Program-made: the position numbers and the translations under genes | Part shown: positions 36,682 through 45,634 of the stretch, piece by piece | Layout: every line of letters begins with the position of its first letter | Position numbering within the stretch: position 1 is the first letter of the stretch | The notes under the pieces: model-generated | Seen by the model: the letters and a program-made list of their open reading frames with translations, nothing else | Databases searched by the model: none | Told to the model about the DNA's origin: nothing | Assembly (NCBI RefSeq): GCF_012922555.1 | Contig: NZ_WIPK01000011.1 | Location: 1-64,000 of the forward strand | Origin: Paraclostridium dentum | GTDB lineage: Bacteria; Bacillota; Clostridia; Peptostreptococcales; Peptostreptococcaceae | Direction: 5' to 3' | Length of the DNA: 64,000 nucleotides

Positions 36682-36813
36682 AAGGGAGTGTCTCAAAATA
36701 GTATAGTGTGAAAGAATGAATATAAGTTTTGCTCCTAAAGCTGAAAAGATGCTTTGAAAGTCGCTAAAACTTATACTTATTCTATCCCTACTTATTTTGA
36801 GACACTCCTTTTT
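36682..36813 (+). repeat. Family A intergenic hairpin, copy A5
   Basis: Outer arms AAGGGAGTGTCTCAAAATAG and CTTATTTTGAGACACTCCTT pair almost perfectly. The inner arms 36714-36730 and 36766-36782 pair as well. The core is GCTCCTAAAGCTGAAAAGAT and then GCTTTGAAAGTCGCT. This is the most complete copy and the best reference for the family. T-rich flanks would allow it to act as a terminator after the CODH cluster. Confidence 0.85.
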
Positions 36814-36838
36814 AAATATATATTATAGGAGTGTAAAT

Positions 36839-37648
36839 ATGAAGGTTTATGCATTAGTAGGAGAGAGTGGTTCTGGAAAAAGTTATAAAGCATTAGAGTT
36901 AGCCTATGAAAAAAATATAAACTATATAATAGATGATGGAATTTTAATTTTTAAGAATAAAATAATTGCTGGAATATCAGCAAAACAAGCAAGTACCAAA
37001 ATTCAGGCAGTTAAAAGAGCTATATTTCACGATGAAAACCATAGAAATGAAGTGAAATTTAAAATAGTGGAAGAAAATATAGAGTCTATTTTAATAATAG
37101 GAACATCAGATAAAATGGTAAATCAGATAGCTAGTAAATTGAATTTAGGTAAAATATATAAAACTGTTTATATAAATGAAATATCGACACAAGAAGAAAT
37201 AGATATTGCGAAAGAGTGGAGAAGTAAAGGAAATCACATAATACCTCTTCCGACATTAGAGGTTAAATCTATTGCTAGTGGACTTAGTATAAATCCGATC
37301 AAAAAATTATTTAAAAGAGAAAATAAAGAATCTATATTAGTTGAAAAAACTATTATTAGACCGACATTTAGCTATATGGGAAATTTTTATATTAAAAAAA
37401 ATGCAATAAATCAAATAATATTTTTTGAACTATCAAAATTTGATTACATAAGCAAAATTAATTCAGTAAAATTTAACAATAAAAAAGGAAATTTAGAAAT
37501 ATTTATTATTTTAGAATTGGATTTATTTAACTGTATTGAAACTATTTTTAAGCTTCAAGAACATATAATAAAGGCATTGTATGATGTTACTTTAATAAAT
37601 GTAAGTAGGCTAGATATAAGAGTAAACAAGATAAAAAGTGTTAAATAA
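36839..37648 (+). CDS. P-loop protein with Asp23/Gls24-like C-terminal domain, function unknown
   Basis: A protein of 269 aa with no membrane segment or signal. It begins with a P-loop (VYALVGESGSGKSYKAL, Walker A at ~8-15). Residues ~100-150 hold a strand-loop pattern (IESILIIGTSDKMVNQI). The C-terminal ~90 residues from VEKTIIRPTFSYMGNFYIKK onward look like an Asp23/Gls24 (alkaline-shock) domain. AGGAGTG precedes the ATG at 36839. An upstream ATG in frame lies within a family A repeat and has no ribosome site. It lies between the CODH cluster and gluD. The Asp23 match is made by eye; the role is unknown. Confidence 0.8.
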   Translation: MKVYALVGESGSGKSYKALELAYEKNINYIIDDGILIFKNKIIAGISAKQASTKIQAVKRAIFHDENHRNEVKFKIVEENIESILIIGTSDKMVNQIASKLNLGKIYKTVYINEISTQEEIDIAKEWRSKGNHIIPLPTLEVKSIASGLSINPIKKLFKRENKESILVEKTIIRPTFSYMGNFYIKKNAINQIIFFELSKFDYISKINSVKFNNKKGNLEIFIILELDLFNCIETIFKLQEHIIKALYDVTLINVSRLDIRVNKIKSVK

Positions 37649-37687
37649 AAAACTAATATAAATTTTATACAAATACATAAAAAACTG

Positions 37688-37696
37688 TGCTATAAT
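37688..37696 (+). promoter_or_regulatory. gluD extended -10 promoter
   Basis: TGCTATAAT, a full extended -10 sequence, lies 85 bases before the gluD start. No good -35 element is evident. Confidence 0.6.
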
Positions 37697-37780
37697 CAAA
37701 CTGTAAGTGGAGGAAATCATTTTCCGACAAATAACAAAGGGGATTTAAAAAATTAAAATATTTTTAAGGGGGCTTTTAAA

Positions 37781-39079
37781 ATGGCTGAAAAAACTTTAAA
37801 TGTTCTAGAGATAGCAAGATCTCAAGTAAAAACTGCTTGCGATAAATTAGGGGCAGATCCAGCAGTATATGAAATATTAAAAAATCCAATGAGAGTGTTA
37901 GAAGTATCATTCCCAGTTAAAATGGATGATGGGACTGTAAGAACATTTACAGGATATAGATCACAACATAATAATGCTTGTGGACCATTTAAAGGAGGAT
38001 TAAGATTCCATCCAGCAGTTTGTATGGACGAGGTTAAAGCTTTATCTACTTGGATGACTTTCAAGTGTTCAGTAGTAGGAATACCTTATGGTGGAGGTAA
38101 AGGTGGTATGGCCATCGATCCTACAGAATTCTCTCAAGCTGAGTTAGAAAGAATATCTAGAGGATTTGCTAAGTCAATAGCTCCAATAATAGGAGAAAAA
38201 GAAGATATACCAGCTCCAGATGTTAATACAAATGGACAAATAATGGCTTGGATGGTTGATGAATATGCAAATGTTACAGGAGAATTCCAACCAGGAGTAT
38301 TTACTGGAAAACCAGTTGATTTCTATGGATCTTTAGCTAGAAATGAAGCTACAGGATATGGAGTTGCTACAATTGCAATGGAAGCAGCTAAGAAAAAAGG
38401 AATAGATGTATCAAATGTTACTGTAGGACTTCAAGGATTTGGTAATGTTGGAAGCTTCGCTGGTATGTACATAGATGAAGCAGGAGCTAAAGTAATATAT
38501 GTAGAAGATCATACAGGAACTATATATAATAAAGATGGAATAGATATGAAAGCTTTAATGGCTTACAATAAAGAACATAGATGTATAAAAGGATTCCCAG
38601 GTGCAGAAGCTGTTGACCAAAGTGTAATAACTGCAGAAGTTGACGTATTAATGCCTTGTGCACTAGAAAATCAAATAACTTCAGCAAATGCTGGAGATAT
38701 AAAAGCTAAAATAGTATGTGAAGGAGCTAATGGACCAACTACTCCAGAAGCAGATAAAATACTATTTGAAAAAGGAATAACTTTAGTACCAGATATATTA
38801 GCTAATAGTGGTGGAGTTACAGTTTCTTACTTTGAATGGGTTCAAAACTTAATGAGATACAACTGGAGCTTTGACGAAGTTCAAGAAAAACAGAGAGCTT
38901 TAATGAAAAAAGCATTTGAAGAAATATGGGCATTAGCAGGAGACCACAATGTTGAAATGAGAACAGCTGCATACATGATGTCAATTAAGAGAATAGCTGA
39001 TGCTATGAAATTAAGAGGATGGTATACAGAAGCTCCTGTTAAAGAAGATGCTAAGAAAGAAGCTACATCTTTAGCTTAA
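37781..39079 (+). CDS. gluD: NAD-specific glutamate dehydrogenase
   Basis: A hexameric cytosolic enzyme (432 aa) that interconverts glutamate with 2-oxoglutarate and ammonia; in peptide-fermenting clostridia it runs in the catabolic direction. The catalytic region reads GPFKGGLRFHP, then KCSVVGIPYGGGKGGM with the catalytic lysines. The Rossmann motif is LQGFGNVGSFAGMY (~213-226). TAAGGGGGC precedes the ATG. It has a long untranslated leader and its own strong terminator, as expected for a highly expressed single gene. GDH of this type is the diagnostic antigen in C. difficile. Confidence 0.96.
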   Translation: MAEKTLNVLEIARSQVKTACDKLGADPAVYEILKNPMRVLEVSFPVKMDDGTVRTFTGYRSQHNNACGPFKGGLRFHPAVCMDEVKALSTWMTFKCSVVGIPYGGGKGGMAIDPTEFSQAELERISRGFAKSIAPIIGEKEDIPAPDVNTNGQIMAWMVDEYANVTGEFQPGVFTGKPVDFYGSLARNEATGYGVATIAMEAAKKKGIDVSNVTVGLQGFGNVGSFAGMYIDEAGAKVIYVEDHTGTIYNKDGIDMKALMAYNKEHRCIKGFPGAEAVDQSVITAEVDVLMPCALENQITSANAGDIKAKIVCEGANGPTTPEADKILFEKGITLVPDILANSGGVTVSYFEWVQNLMRYNWSFDEVQEKQRALMKKAFEEIWALAGDHNVEMRTAAYMMSIKRIADAMKLRGWYTEAPVKEDAKKEATSLA

Positions 39080-39111
39080 TAAATAATATTAAAATAAATA
39101 AAATTTAGAAT

Positions 39112-39167
39112 AAAAAAAGTGTACATTTAATCAGTCTTATACTGATTAAATGTACACTTTTATTTTT
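39112..39167 (+). terminator. Terminator of gluD
   Basis: A perfect 21-bp stem (39115-39135 with 39141-39161) with a 5-base loop is followed by a T-rich run. Confidence 0.92.
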
Positions 39168-39546
39168 ATACAAAAAATAAAAAAAGCATATAAAAAAAAT
39201 TATATACTAGATATAAAAAATTCCATGCTAATATCTGCTAAAATATCCAAATTTATTTACTTTTTGAAAAAAATAGTATATAATTAATATAAAAATGTAT
39301 ATTAAAAGTTATTTTTGGATAAAATAATAAATTTTTAAATATTATATACAAGATATAAGTTAAATATTGTTAATATAAGAATACTATATAACTTGTAACA
39401 ATTATTTACAAAACAGTTACAAAGTTGTGACATATAAATACAAAAATGAAAATATCTTGTGTATTAGTATTTTATCCTACATAGGTTTCAGCTATGAAAA
39501 TAACACGTAAGAATACTTATGGTGAATTTTTGGAGGGAAAAACATT
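39168..39546 (+). promoter_or_regulatory. Long AT-rich leader of the NlpC/P60 gene with a WalR-type box
   Basis: No credible gene is seen in this 379-base gap. On the minus strand 39405-39421 reads TGTAAC-TGTTT-TGTAAA, a full match to the WalR box TGTWAH-N5-TGTWAH known upstream of cell-wall hydrolase genes. Related GTTACAA/TTGTAAC words lie on both sides. No riboswitch consensus was recognised. The ribosome site is GGAGGG at 39532-39537. Confidence 0.5.
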
Positions 39547-40842
39547 ATGAAGAGAAAAATATTAGTACCAGTATTTGCATCATTTATGGCATTATCAATG
39601 AACGGGATAGCGCATGCAGACGATGCAAAAGTTGAGAAGGCAACAGATAAAAAAGACGTTAATGAAAAGAATGTAATAAATTTAAAAGACTATAAAGATG
39701 TAGATTTTAAAGTTGCAGAAGTTAAAGATGGAGTTGCTGTAAAAGTAAGAAAGCAAGGATCAGTTCAAACTATAGCATACACAGGTGACCAATTTAAAAT
39801 AGTTGGAGAGCAAGATGGATGGTATAAAGTTCAATTAGATGATGAAACTGAAGGATGGATAGCATCTAGATACGTTGATGTTAAAGCAGCTAATGCTTAT
39901 ATAACAGCAGATAAAGTAAACTTAAGAAAAGATGCTCATGTAGAGTCTGATGTAAAAGATAATTTACCAGCTTCTACAAAAGTTCAAGTTTTAGGAACTG
40001 AAGGTAACTGGGTAAAAGTTAAAAATGGAGAAAATGAAGGATTTGTAAGAGATTTATACGTATCTGATAAAGCTCCAGTAGTAGAAGAAGAAAAGACTCA
40101 ATCAGATGTTAAAGATCAAAATGATGGACAAGTATCTGATAACAATCAAACAACAAACAATGATGCTACTAATGAAAATGAAAGCAACAATGTTGAAAAC
40201 AACAATAACAACAATAATGATGCTGTTGAAGACAACAATGATAACAGTACAACTAACAATGACAATAATAACAACAGCAACAATAATGTAGATAATGACG
40301 AAAATAATAATGATAACAACAGTAATGTAGATAATAACGATAATACAAATAACAATAATAATAACAATAATAATAACAATAATAATAATAACAATAATAA
40401 TAATAACAATAATAATAACAACAATAACTCAACTGAAGAAGAAAAGCCAGCACCACCAGTTAATAACTCAAATGCTGCATCAGCTGTAGTTGACTTAGCT
40501 TATGCTAAGTTAGGATCTCCTTATGTATGGGGAGCTGAAGGACCTAACAGCTTTGACTGTTCAGGACTTACTTCATACGTATTTAGAAATGCTGCAGGAG
40601 TATCTTTACCAAGAACTTCATCTTCTCAATACGGAGTTGGTAGATCTGTAAGTAAAGCTAATTTACAAGCAGGAGACTTAGTATTCTTCGCAACTGGTGG
40701 CGGAGGAATAAGCCACGTTGGTATATATGTTGGTGGAGGAAACATGGTTCATGCACCAAACTCAGGAGATGTTGTTAAAGTTAGTAACATAAACTCATCT
40801 TACTGGCAAAAAGCTTACGTAGGAGCTAAGAGAGTATTATAA
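39547..40842 (+). CDS. Secreted SH3-NlpC/P60 peptidoglycan endopeptidase with Asn-rich linker
   Basis: A cell-wall hydrolase of 431 aa. A signal peptide (KRKILVPVFASFMALSMNGIAHA) is followed by two bacterial SH3 domains (about 45-115 and 118-175) for wall binding. Then comes a long low-complexity linker rich in Asn with Asp and Ser, including a run of over 20 Asn. The C-terminal NlpC/P60 domain has catalytic C338 (FDCSGLT), H390 (SHVGIYVGG) and third residue H402. It probably cuts within peptide stems of peptidoglycan. The linker is coded by AAC/AAT repeats and may vary in length between strains. A terminator follows. Confidence 0.93.
   Translation: MKRKILVPVFASFMALSMNGIAHADDAKVEKATDKKDVNEKNVINLKDYKDVDFKVAEVKDGVAVKVRKQGSVQTIAYTGDQFKIVGEQDGWYKVQLDDETEGWIASRYVDVKAANAYITADKVNLRKDAHVESDVKDNLPASTKVQVLGTEGNWVKVKNGENEGFVRDLYVSDKAPVVEEEKTQSDVKDQNDGQVSDNNQTTNNDATNENESNNVENNNNNNNDAVEDNNDNSTTNNDNNNNSNNNVDNDENNNDNNSNVDNNDNTNNNNNNNNNNNNNNNNNNNNNNNNNNNSTEEEKPAPPVNNSNAASAVVDLAYAKLGSPYVWGAEGPNSFDCSGLTSYVFRNAAGVSLPRTSSSQYGVGRSVSKANLQAGDLVFFATGGGGISHVGIYVGGGNMVHAPNSGDVVKVSNINSSYWQKAYVGAKRVL
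40200..40440 (+). repeat. AAC/AAT-type trinucleotide repeat coding the Asn-rich linker
   Basis: Nearly all codons are AAC or AAT, interrupted by GAT, ACT and GTA. The tract between 40350 and 40430 is almost uninterrupted. It lies in frame within the NlpC/P60 gene. Confidence 0.9.
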
Positions 40843-40852
40843 TATAGGATTT

Positions 40853-40889
40853 AAAAGGATATATTTAAATAAATATATCCTTTTTTTTT
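40853..40889 (+). terminator. Terminator of the NlpC/P60 gene
   Basis: AAAAGGATATATTT pairs with AAATATATCCTTTT, followed by a run of T. Confidence 0.9.
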
Positions 40890-40922
40890 GCTTAAGTAAG
40901 GCCGATTTTTTATAAACTCATA

Positions 40923-40951
40923 TTGACATCGTTTCTTAAAGGTGATAATAT
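40923..40951 (+). promoter_or_regulatory. Promoter of the pyr operon
   Basis: TTGACA (40923-40928), a 17-base spacer and TAATAT (40946-40951). The start of transcription would lie near 40958, giving a leader of about 60 bases. Confidence 0.82.
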
Positions 40952-40987
40952 TCTATAAAAGAAAAAAATTAAAATACTTTTAAATTT

Positions 40988-41001
40988 AGTCCAGAGAGGC
41001 T
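40988..41001 (+). promoter_or_regulatory. PyrR-binding RNA site in the pyrB leader
   Basis: AGTCCAGAGAGGCT matches the known PyrR anti-antiterminator loop consensus. It lies only a few bases before the GGAGG of pyrB, and no terminator stands between. UMP-bound PyrR could therefore control translation start rather than transcription. Confidence 0.8.
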
Positions 41002-41019
41002 AAAAAAGGAGGAACATAT

Positions 41020-41946
41020 ATGAAATTACAGGGAAGAAATTTAATCCAACCAGAAGACTTTTCGATAAATGAAATAGATGAAATTCTATCTTTATCTCAA
41101 AATATAATTGACAATCCGTCAAAATACTCACGAGTTTGTGAAGGTAATTTACTAGCAACTTTATTTTATGAACCATCAACAAGAACAAGATTTAGCTTCG
41201 AAGCTGCAATGAACAGATTAGGTGGAAAGGTAATTGGCTTTTCAGAACCAAATTCTTCATCAACAGCAAAAGGAGAAACATTAGAAGACACTATGGAAAC
41301 AGTATCTTGTTATGCTGATGCTATAGTCATGAGACACCCAAGAGCCGGTTCAGCTTTAGAGGCGTCAAGGTTTGCTAGAGTACCATTTATAAATGCAGGA
41401 GACGGAGGAAATCAACATCCAACTCAAACACTTACAGATATTCTTACAATAAAATCACTTAAAGGAAATTTAGAAAATCACACTATCGGATTATGTGGAG
41501 ATTTAAAAAACGGAAGAACAGTACATTCACTAGTTAAAGCTATGGCAAGATATAAAAATACTAAATTTGTATTTATATCACCTAAAGAGTTAGAAATGCC
41601 TCAATATATAAAAGAAGTTATAGCTGGACACGAATATGTGGAAACTAATAGTTTAGATGAGGTTATAGAAGACTTAGATGTTCTTTATATGACTAGAGTC
41701 CAAAGAGAAAGATTTGAAGATCAAGAACAATATGAAAGACTTAAAGATTGTTATATATTAACAACAGAAAAAATGAAAAAAGCTAAACCAGATATGTTAG
41801 TTATGCATCCATTACCAAGAGTAAATGAAATTGATACAGAGGTAGATAAAGATGATAGAGCGGTATACTTCGATCAAGCAAAATATGGAATGTACGTTAG
41901 AATGGCATTAATAATGAAACTTCTGGGGGTAGATGCAAATGAGTAA
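41020..41946 (+). CDS. pyrB: Aspartate carbamoyltransferase, catalytic subunit
   Basis: Joins carbamoyl phosphate and aspartate in pyrimidine synthesis; 308 aa, cytosolic trimer. The carbamoyl-phosphate motif [15 protein letters not shown] is at about 48-62, and the later [10 protein letters not shown] and [10 protein letters not shown] motifs bind substrates. AGGAGG precedes the ATG. No pyrI is seen next to it. First gene of the operon; its stop overlaps the pyrC start (ATGA). Confidence 0.96.
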   Translation: MKLQGRNLIQPEDFSINEIDEILSLSQNIIDNPSKYSRVCEGNLLATLFYEPSTRTRFSFEAAMNRLGGKVIGFSEPNSSSTAKGETLEDTMETVSCYADAIVMRHPRAGSALEASRFARVPFINAGDGGNQHPTQTLTDILTIKSLKGNLENHTIGLCGDLKNGRTVHSLVKAMARYKNTKFVFISPKELEMPQYIKEVIAGHEYVETNSLDEVIEDLDVLYMTRVQRERFEDQEQYERLKDCYILTTEKMKKAKPDMLVMHPLPRVNEIDTEVDKDDRAVYFDQAKYGMYVRMALIMKLLGVDANE

Positions 41947-43114
41947 ACTTCTTATAAAAAACGTAAAAATGATTGATTCTAGTATGAACTTTAAAGGAGA
42001 TTTACTTATTGAAAATGGTAAGATTTCTAAAATAGACTCGAATATAAATCCTACTGATATTGAAGGTTTAAAAATTATAGATGGAAAAAATAAGATTTTA
42101 ATGCCGGCATTTATAGATTTGCACACACACTTAAGAGATCCAGGGTTAACACATAAAGAAGATTTAGAAACAGGACAAAAGGCAGCATTAAAAGGTGGAT
42201 TCACAGTGCTTTGTCCAATGGCAAATACTAAGCCAGTTTGTGACAACGAACAGGTTATGGAATATGTGTTAAGCAAAGCTAAGGAATTAGATTTATGTGA
42301 TATAAAGCAAGTTTGTGCTATAACAGAAAACCTTGAAGGTGAAGAAATTATAGATATAGAAAAAATGAGAACGTATACAGACTTATTCTCTGATGATGGA
42401 TACACCCTTCACAATGAAAAAATAATGAGAGATGCACTTAGTTTATCTAAAAAATTAGATTTTAAAGTTCTAACTCATTGTCAGCCGGAGTTTGAAATAG
42501 TAAAAAGAGATTTGAACATGCTTAAAGAGGTTGGAGGAAACCTGCATATCTGTCATATAAGTTTAAAAGATACTTTAGATGAAATTAAAAAGTATAAAAA
42601 TGATGGATATAAGTTCACTTGTGAGGTAGGACCTCATCATATATTCGGATATGGATTAGAATATAGAGTTAACCCAGCTTTTGCAGAGGAAGAAGACATG
42701 AAACACTTAATTCAAGGAATAAAAGATGGATATATAGATATGATAGGAACGGATCATGCCCCTCATACAAAAGAAGACAAAAAAAAGGGAGCTCCTGGAA
42801 TATCTAATATAGAAGTTGCATTCCAAATGGTAAACAAAGTATTTAATGAAAATAATATATCTTTAAATAAATTAAGTGAGATGATGAGTGCAAATCCTGC
42901 TAAATTACTAGGGTTAAACCAAGGATTAATAAAAGAAGGTTTAAGAGCAGACTTAGTTATAGTAGATTCGGAACAAGAAGAAGTTATAGATGTATCTAAG
43001 TTTATATCTAAAGGAAAAAACAATCCATTTGATGGTCAAAAAGTTAGAGGGAAAATAATAATGACTATAAAAGATGGAAGAGTTATGTATGACGTAAAGG
43101 GGGATATGCAATAA
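41939..43114 (+). CDS. pyrC: Dihydroorotase
   Basis: Closes N-carbamoyl-aspartate to dihydroorotate using a metal centre; 391 aa, type I form. The metal motif [10 protein letters not shown] is near 60, [14 protein letters not shown] and LTHCQPEFE follow, and GTDHAPHT near 275 carries the catalytic Asp. The ATG at 41939 is chosen over one six bases upstream because it has better distance from GGGGG and overlaps the pyrB stop as ATGA. Confidence 0.95.
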   Translation: MSKLLIKNVKMIDSSMNFKGDLLIENGKISKIDSNINPTDIEGLKIIDGKNKILMPAFIDLHTHLRDPGLTHKEDLETGQKAALKGGFTVLCPMANTKPVCDNEQVMEYVLSKAKELDLCDIKQVCAITENLEGEEIIDIEKMRTYTDLFSDDGYTLHNEKIMRDALSLSKKLDFKVLTHCQPEFEIVKRDLNMLKEVGGNLHICHISLKDTLDEIKKYKNDGYKFTCEVGPHHIFGYGLEYRVNPAFAEEEDMKHLIQGIKDGYIDMIGTDHAPHTKEDKKKGAPGISNIEVAFQMVNKVFNENNISLNKLSEMMSANPAKLLGLNQGLIKEGLRADLVIVDSEQEEVIDVSKFISKGKNNPFDGQKVRGKIIMTIKDGRVMYDVKGDMQ

Positions 43115-43806
43115 TGTACAAAATTTTAGAAAATAAATATATAGGCGAAGATATGTATTTTATGAAGGTAGAGGGTAAATTTGAAGCTAAGATGGGTCAA
43201 TTTTACATGCTTAGAGCCTGGGATACATACCCATTACTTTCAAGACCGATAAGTGTTCATGATGTAAATGAAGATAGTATATCTTTTTTATATAAAGTTG
43301 TGGGAGAAGGAACTAAAATATTAAGTAATTTAAGAGTAAATGATGAAATTAAATTAGAAGGCCCTTATGGAAATGGGTATGAAAATGTAAAAGGGAAGGT
43401 TGCGTTAGTAGGAGGAGGCATAGGTATAGCTCCACTATACCTAGTAGCTAAAAATATTGAAAACTGTGATGCATATCTAGGATTCAGAAAAGAAGCTATA
43501 TTAGAAGAAGAATACAATGAAGTGTGTAATGAAGTAAACATAGCTATAGGAGACACTTTTGTTACAGATACATTAGATGTAGAAAAATATGATTATATAT
43601 TAACTTGTGGGCCTACACCTATGATGGAAAAGTTAGTAAAGATGACAGAAGGAACTAATACAAAAATAATGGTATCTTTAGAAAATCATATGGCATGTGG
43701 GGTAGGAGCTTGCTTAGTTTGTACTTGTAAAACTAAATTTGGAAATAAAAAAACATGCAAAGATGGTCCAGTGTTCTGGGGAGAGGACGTGATATTCAAT
43801 GGCTAA
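43114..43806 (+). CDS. pyrK: Dihydroorotate dehydrogenase B, electron-transfer subunit
   Basis: A 230-aa FAD and [2Fe-2S] protein that links dihydroorotate oxidation by PyrD to NAD+. The flavin motif [10 protein letters not shown] is near 45-54, and [17 protein letters not shown] near 95 binds nucleotide. The cysteines [13 protein letters not shown] near 198-210, plus C220, hold the [2Fe-2S] cluster. It overlaps pyrC by one base and pyrD by eight. Confidence 0.95.
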   Translation: MYKILENKYIGEDMYFMKVEGKFEAKMGQFYMLRAWDTYPLLSRPISVHDVNEDSISFLYKVVGEGTKILSNLRVNDEIKLEGPYGNGYENVKGKVALVGGGIGIAPLYLVAKNIENCDAYLGFRKEAILEEEYNEVCNEVNIAIGDTFVTDTLDVEKYDYILTCGPTPMMEKLVKMTEGTNTKIMVSLENHMACGVGACLVCTCKTKFGNKKTCKDGPVFWGEDVIFNG

Positions 43807-44701
43807 TTTAAATGTTAAATTCGGAAATATAGAATTTAAAAATCCTTTAGTTATGGCATCGGGGACTTTTGGATTTGGAAAAGAATATGCAGAAATTTAT
43901 GATATAGAAAAATTGGGTGGAATAAGTAGCAAAGGGCTTACATTGGAAAAAAGAGATGGAAATAAAGGTATGAGAGTTCACGAAACTCCATCAGGGATGA
44001 TGAATAGCGTAGGACTTGAAAATCCTGGAGTAAGAGGTTTCATAAAAAATGAACTTCAGTTTTTTAAAGAACTAGATACGGTTAGAATTGCAAATTTAGG
44101 TGGAGGAACATTAGATGACTATATAAGAGGTGTAGAGTTACTAAACGACCAACCTATAGATATGATAGAATTAAATATTTCTTGTCCAAATGTTAAGGCA
44201 GGAGGTATGGCCTTTGGGATAAAAAACGAGGTTGCAAGGGAAGTTGTAAGAGCTGTAAGAGCAAAAACTAAACTACCATTAGTTGTAAAGTTATCACCTA
44301 ATGCTGAAGATATAGTTGGGATGGCAAAGGTATGTGAGGAAGAAGGCGCAGATGGAATCTCATTAGTTAATACTTTCAAAGCTATGGCTATAGATATAAA
44401 TAAGAAAAAGCCGGTATTTGAAAATATATATGCTGGGTTATCTGGACCTGCAATAAAGCCTATAGCTTTAAGAATGGTTCATGAAGTTTGTAAAGCAGTA
44501 AACATACCAGTAATGGGAATGGGTGGAATAACTAATTGGCAAGACGCTATAGAGTTTATAATGGCTGGAGCTACTTGCGTACAAGTTGGAACTGCTAACT
44601 TTATAAATCCTAGAATTGGATTAGATATAATCAAAGGAATAGAAGATTATATGGATAGAGAAGGAATAAAAAGATTAGATGAAATTAGAGGTATAGTTTA
44701 G
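43799..44701 (+). CDS. pyrD: Dihydroorotate dehydrogenase B, catalytic subunit
   Basis: The FMN enzyme (300 aa) that oxidises dihydroorotate to orotate, class 1B, which works with Pyr[19 protein letters not shown] starts the barrel. [15 protein letters not shown] carries the catalytic cysteine typical of class 1 enzymes (~130). [20 protein letters not shown] near the end binds FMN phosphate. A family B hairpin separates it from pyrE. Confidence 0.95.
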   Translation: MANLNVKFGNIEFKNPLVMASGTFGFGKEYAEIYDIEKLGGISSKGLTLEKRDGNKGMRVHETPSGMMNSVGLENPGVRGFIKNELQFFKELDTVRIANLGGGTLDDYIRGVELLNDQPIDMIELNISCPNVKAGGMAFGIKNEVAREVVRAVRAKTKLPLVVKLSPNAEDIVGMAKVCEEEGADGISLVNTFKAMAIDINKKKPVFENIYAGLSGPAIKPIALRMVHEVCKAVNIPVMGMGGITNWQDAIEFIMAGATCVQVGTANFINPRIGLDIIKGIEDYMDREGIKRLDEIRGIV

Positions 44702-44702
44702 G

Positions 44703-44828
44703 TAATTTTAAATAGGTTGCTTCGGATGATAAATAGTTTACCTCAGTCGCTAAAGACTGGGAAAAATAGTCTTTAACGCTTCTTCACCAAACTATTTATC
44801 ATCCTTCGCAGAGCTTAAGTTAAAATTA
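44703..44828 (+). repeat. Family B intergenic hairpin, copy B1
   Basis: A perfect 16-bp stem (44724-44739 with 44789-44804) and a perfect outer 9-bp stem (44703-44711 with 44820-44828) flank the core CAGTCGCTAAAGACTGG and GTCTTTAACGCTTCTTCA. It is placed inside the pyr operon between pyrD and pyrE. Confidence 0.85.
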
Positions 44829-44875
44829 CTGTGGATGAGGAAAAAGAAAAATTAACTATAAGGGAGAATATAATT

Positions 44876-45460
44876 ATGAGTAATGTAAATGTTGTTGAAA
44901 TATTAAAAGAATGTGATGCTTTATTAGAAGGGCACTTTTTATTATCTTCAGGAAAGCATAGTAATAGATATGTACAATGTGCTAAAGTTTTAAGATTTCC
45001 AAATCAAGCTGAGAAAGTCTTAAGTACTGTAGTTGATCAAATAAAAGATTTAGGAATAGACTTAGTTGTTGGACCAGCTATGGGAGGCGTTATAGTTTCA
45101 TATGAATTAGGTAGACAATTAGGAAAAGAATCTGTATTCACAGAGAGAAAAGATGGAGAAATGCAATTAAGAAGAGGATTTGAAGTTAAGCCAGGGGCTA
45201 AGATAATAATAGCTGAAGATGTTGTTACTACTGGAAAGTCTACAATAGAGACAAAGAAAGCATTAGAAGCTTTAGGGGGAGAAGTTATAGGGGTTGCATG
45301 TATAGCAGATAGAACTAATCATGATATAGGAATGCCTATATACAGTGCAATAAAATTAGATATACAAGTTTATGAAGCTGATGGATGTCCTTTATGTGAA
45401 GCTGGAGAGATAGATTTAATAAAACCAGGAAGTAGAGAATTTAAAGAACTAGGTATGTAA
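44876..45460 (+). CDS. pyrE: Orotate phosphoribosyltransferase
   Basis: Converts orotate and PRPP to OMP; 194 aa. Family features are [19 protein letters not shown] at the start and the PRPP loop [13 protein letters not shown] (~115-127). The ATG at 44876 has AAGGGAGA at good spacing. An upstream in-frame GTG would add 15 non-conserved residues. pyrE is bracketed by two family B hairpins. pyrF is not present in the window. Confidence 0.95.
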   Translation: MSNVNVVEILKECDALLEGHFLLSSGKHSNRYVQCAKVLRFPNQAEKVLSTVVDQIKDLGIDLVVGPAMGGVIVSYELGRQLGKESVFTERKDGEMQLRRGFEVKPGAKIIIAEDVVTTGKSTIETKKALEALGGEVIGVACIADRTNHDIGMPIYSAIKLDIQVYEADGCPLCEAGEIDLIKPGSREFKELGM

Positions 45461-45474
45461 TATAATTAGTGGGG

Positions 45475-45559
45475 TTAATTGGAGTATTAATTATCTCAGT
45501 CGCTAAAGACCTGAAAATACAGTCTTTAACGCTCATTCAATAATAAATACTCCAATTAA
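45475..45559 (+). repeat. Family B intergenic hairpin, copy B2
   Basis: Arms 45475-45493 and 45541-45559 pair (TTAATTGGAGTATT with AATACTCCAATTAA). The core reads TCAGTCGCTAAAGACCTGAA and AGTCTTTAACGCTCATTCA, nearly the same as B1 although the arms are unrelated. It follows pyrE. Confidence 0.85.
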
Positions 45560-45589
45560 AACATAACCATATCTGCATTTGGTGAGGAA

Positions 45590-45634
45590 AAAAGTAGGTA
45601 ATAAATGATTAGTCATTTATTACCTACTTTTTTG
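45590..45634 (+). terminator. Terminator of the pyr operon
   Basis: A perfect 19-bp stem (45590-45608 with 45613-45631) with a TTAG loop and a T run. Confidence 0.92.

Noticed and set aside
39494-39550. An 18-codon frame just upstream of the NlpC/P60 gene as a leader peptide
   Set aside because: No ribosome site, ordinary composition, and it overlaps the real start signals.
40146-40456. Leucine- or tyrosine-rich reading frames opposite the Asn-rich region
   Set aside because: These are mirror products of the AAC/AAT codon run with no ribosome site or known family.
8430-45559. The repeated hairpins as a CRISPR array
   Set aside because: Copies are kilobases apart, have no regular spacers and there are no cas genes.
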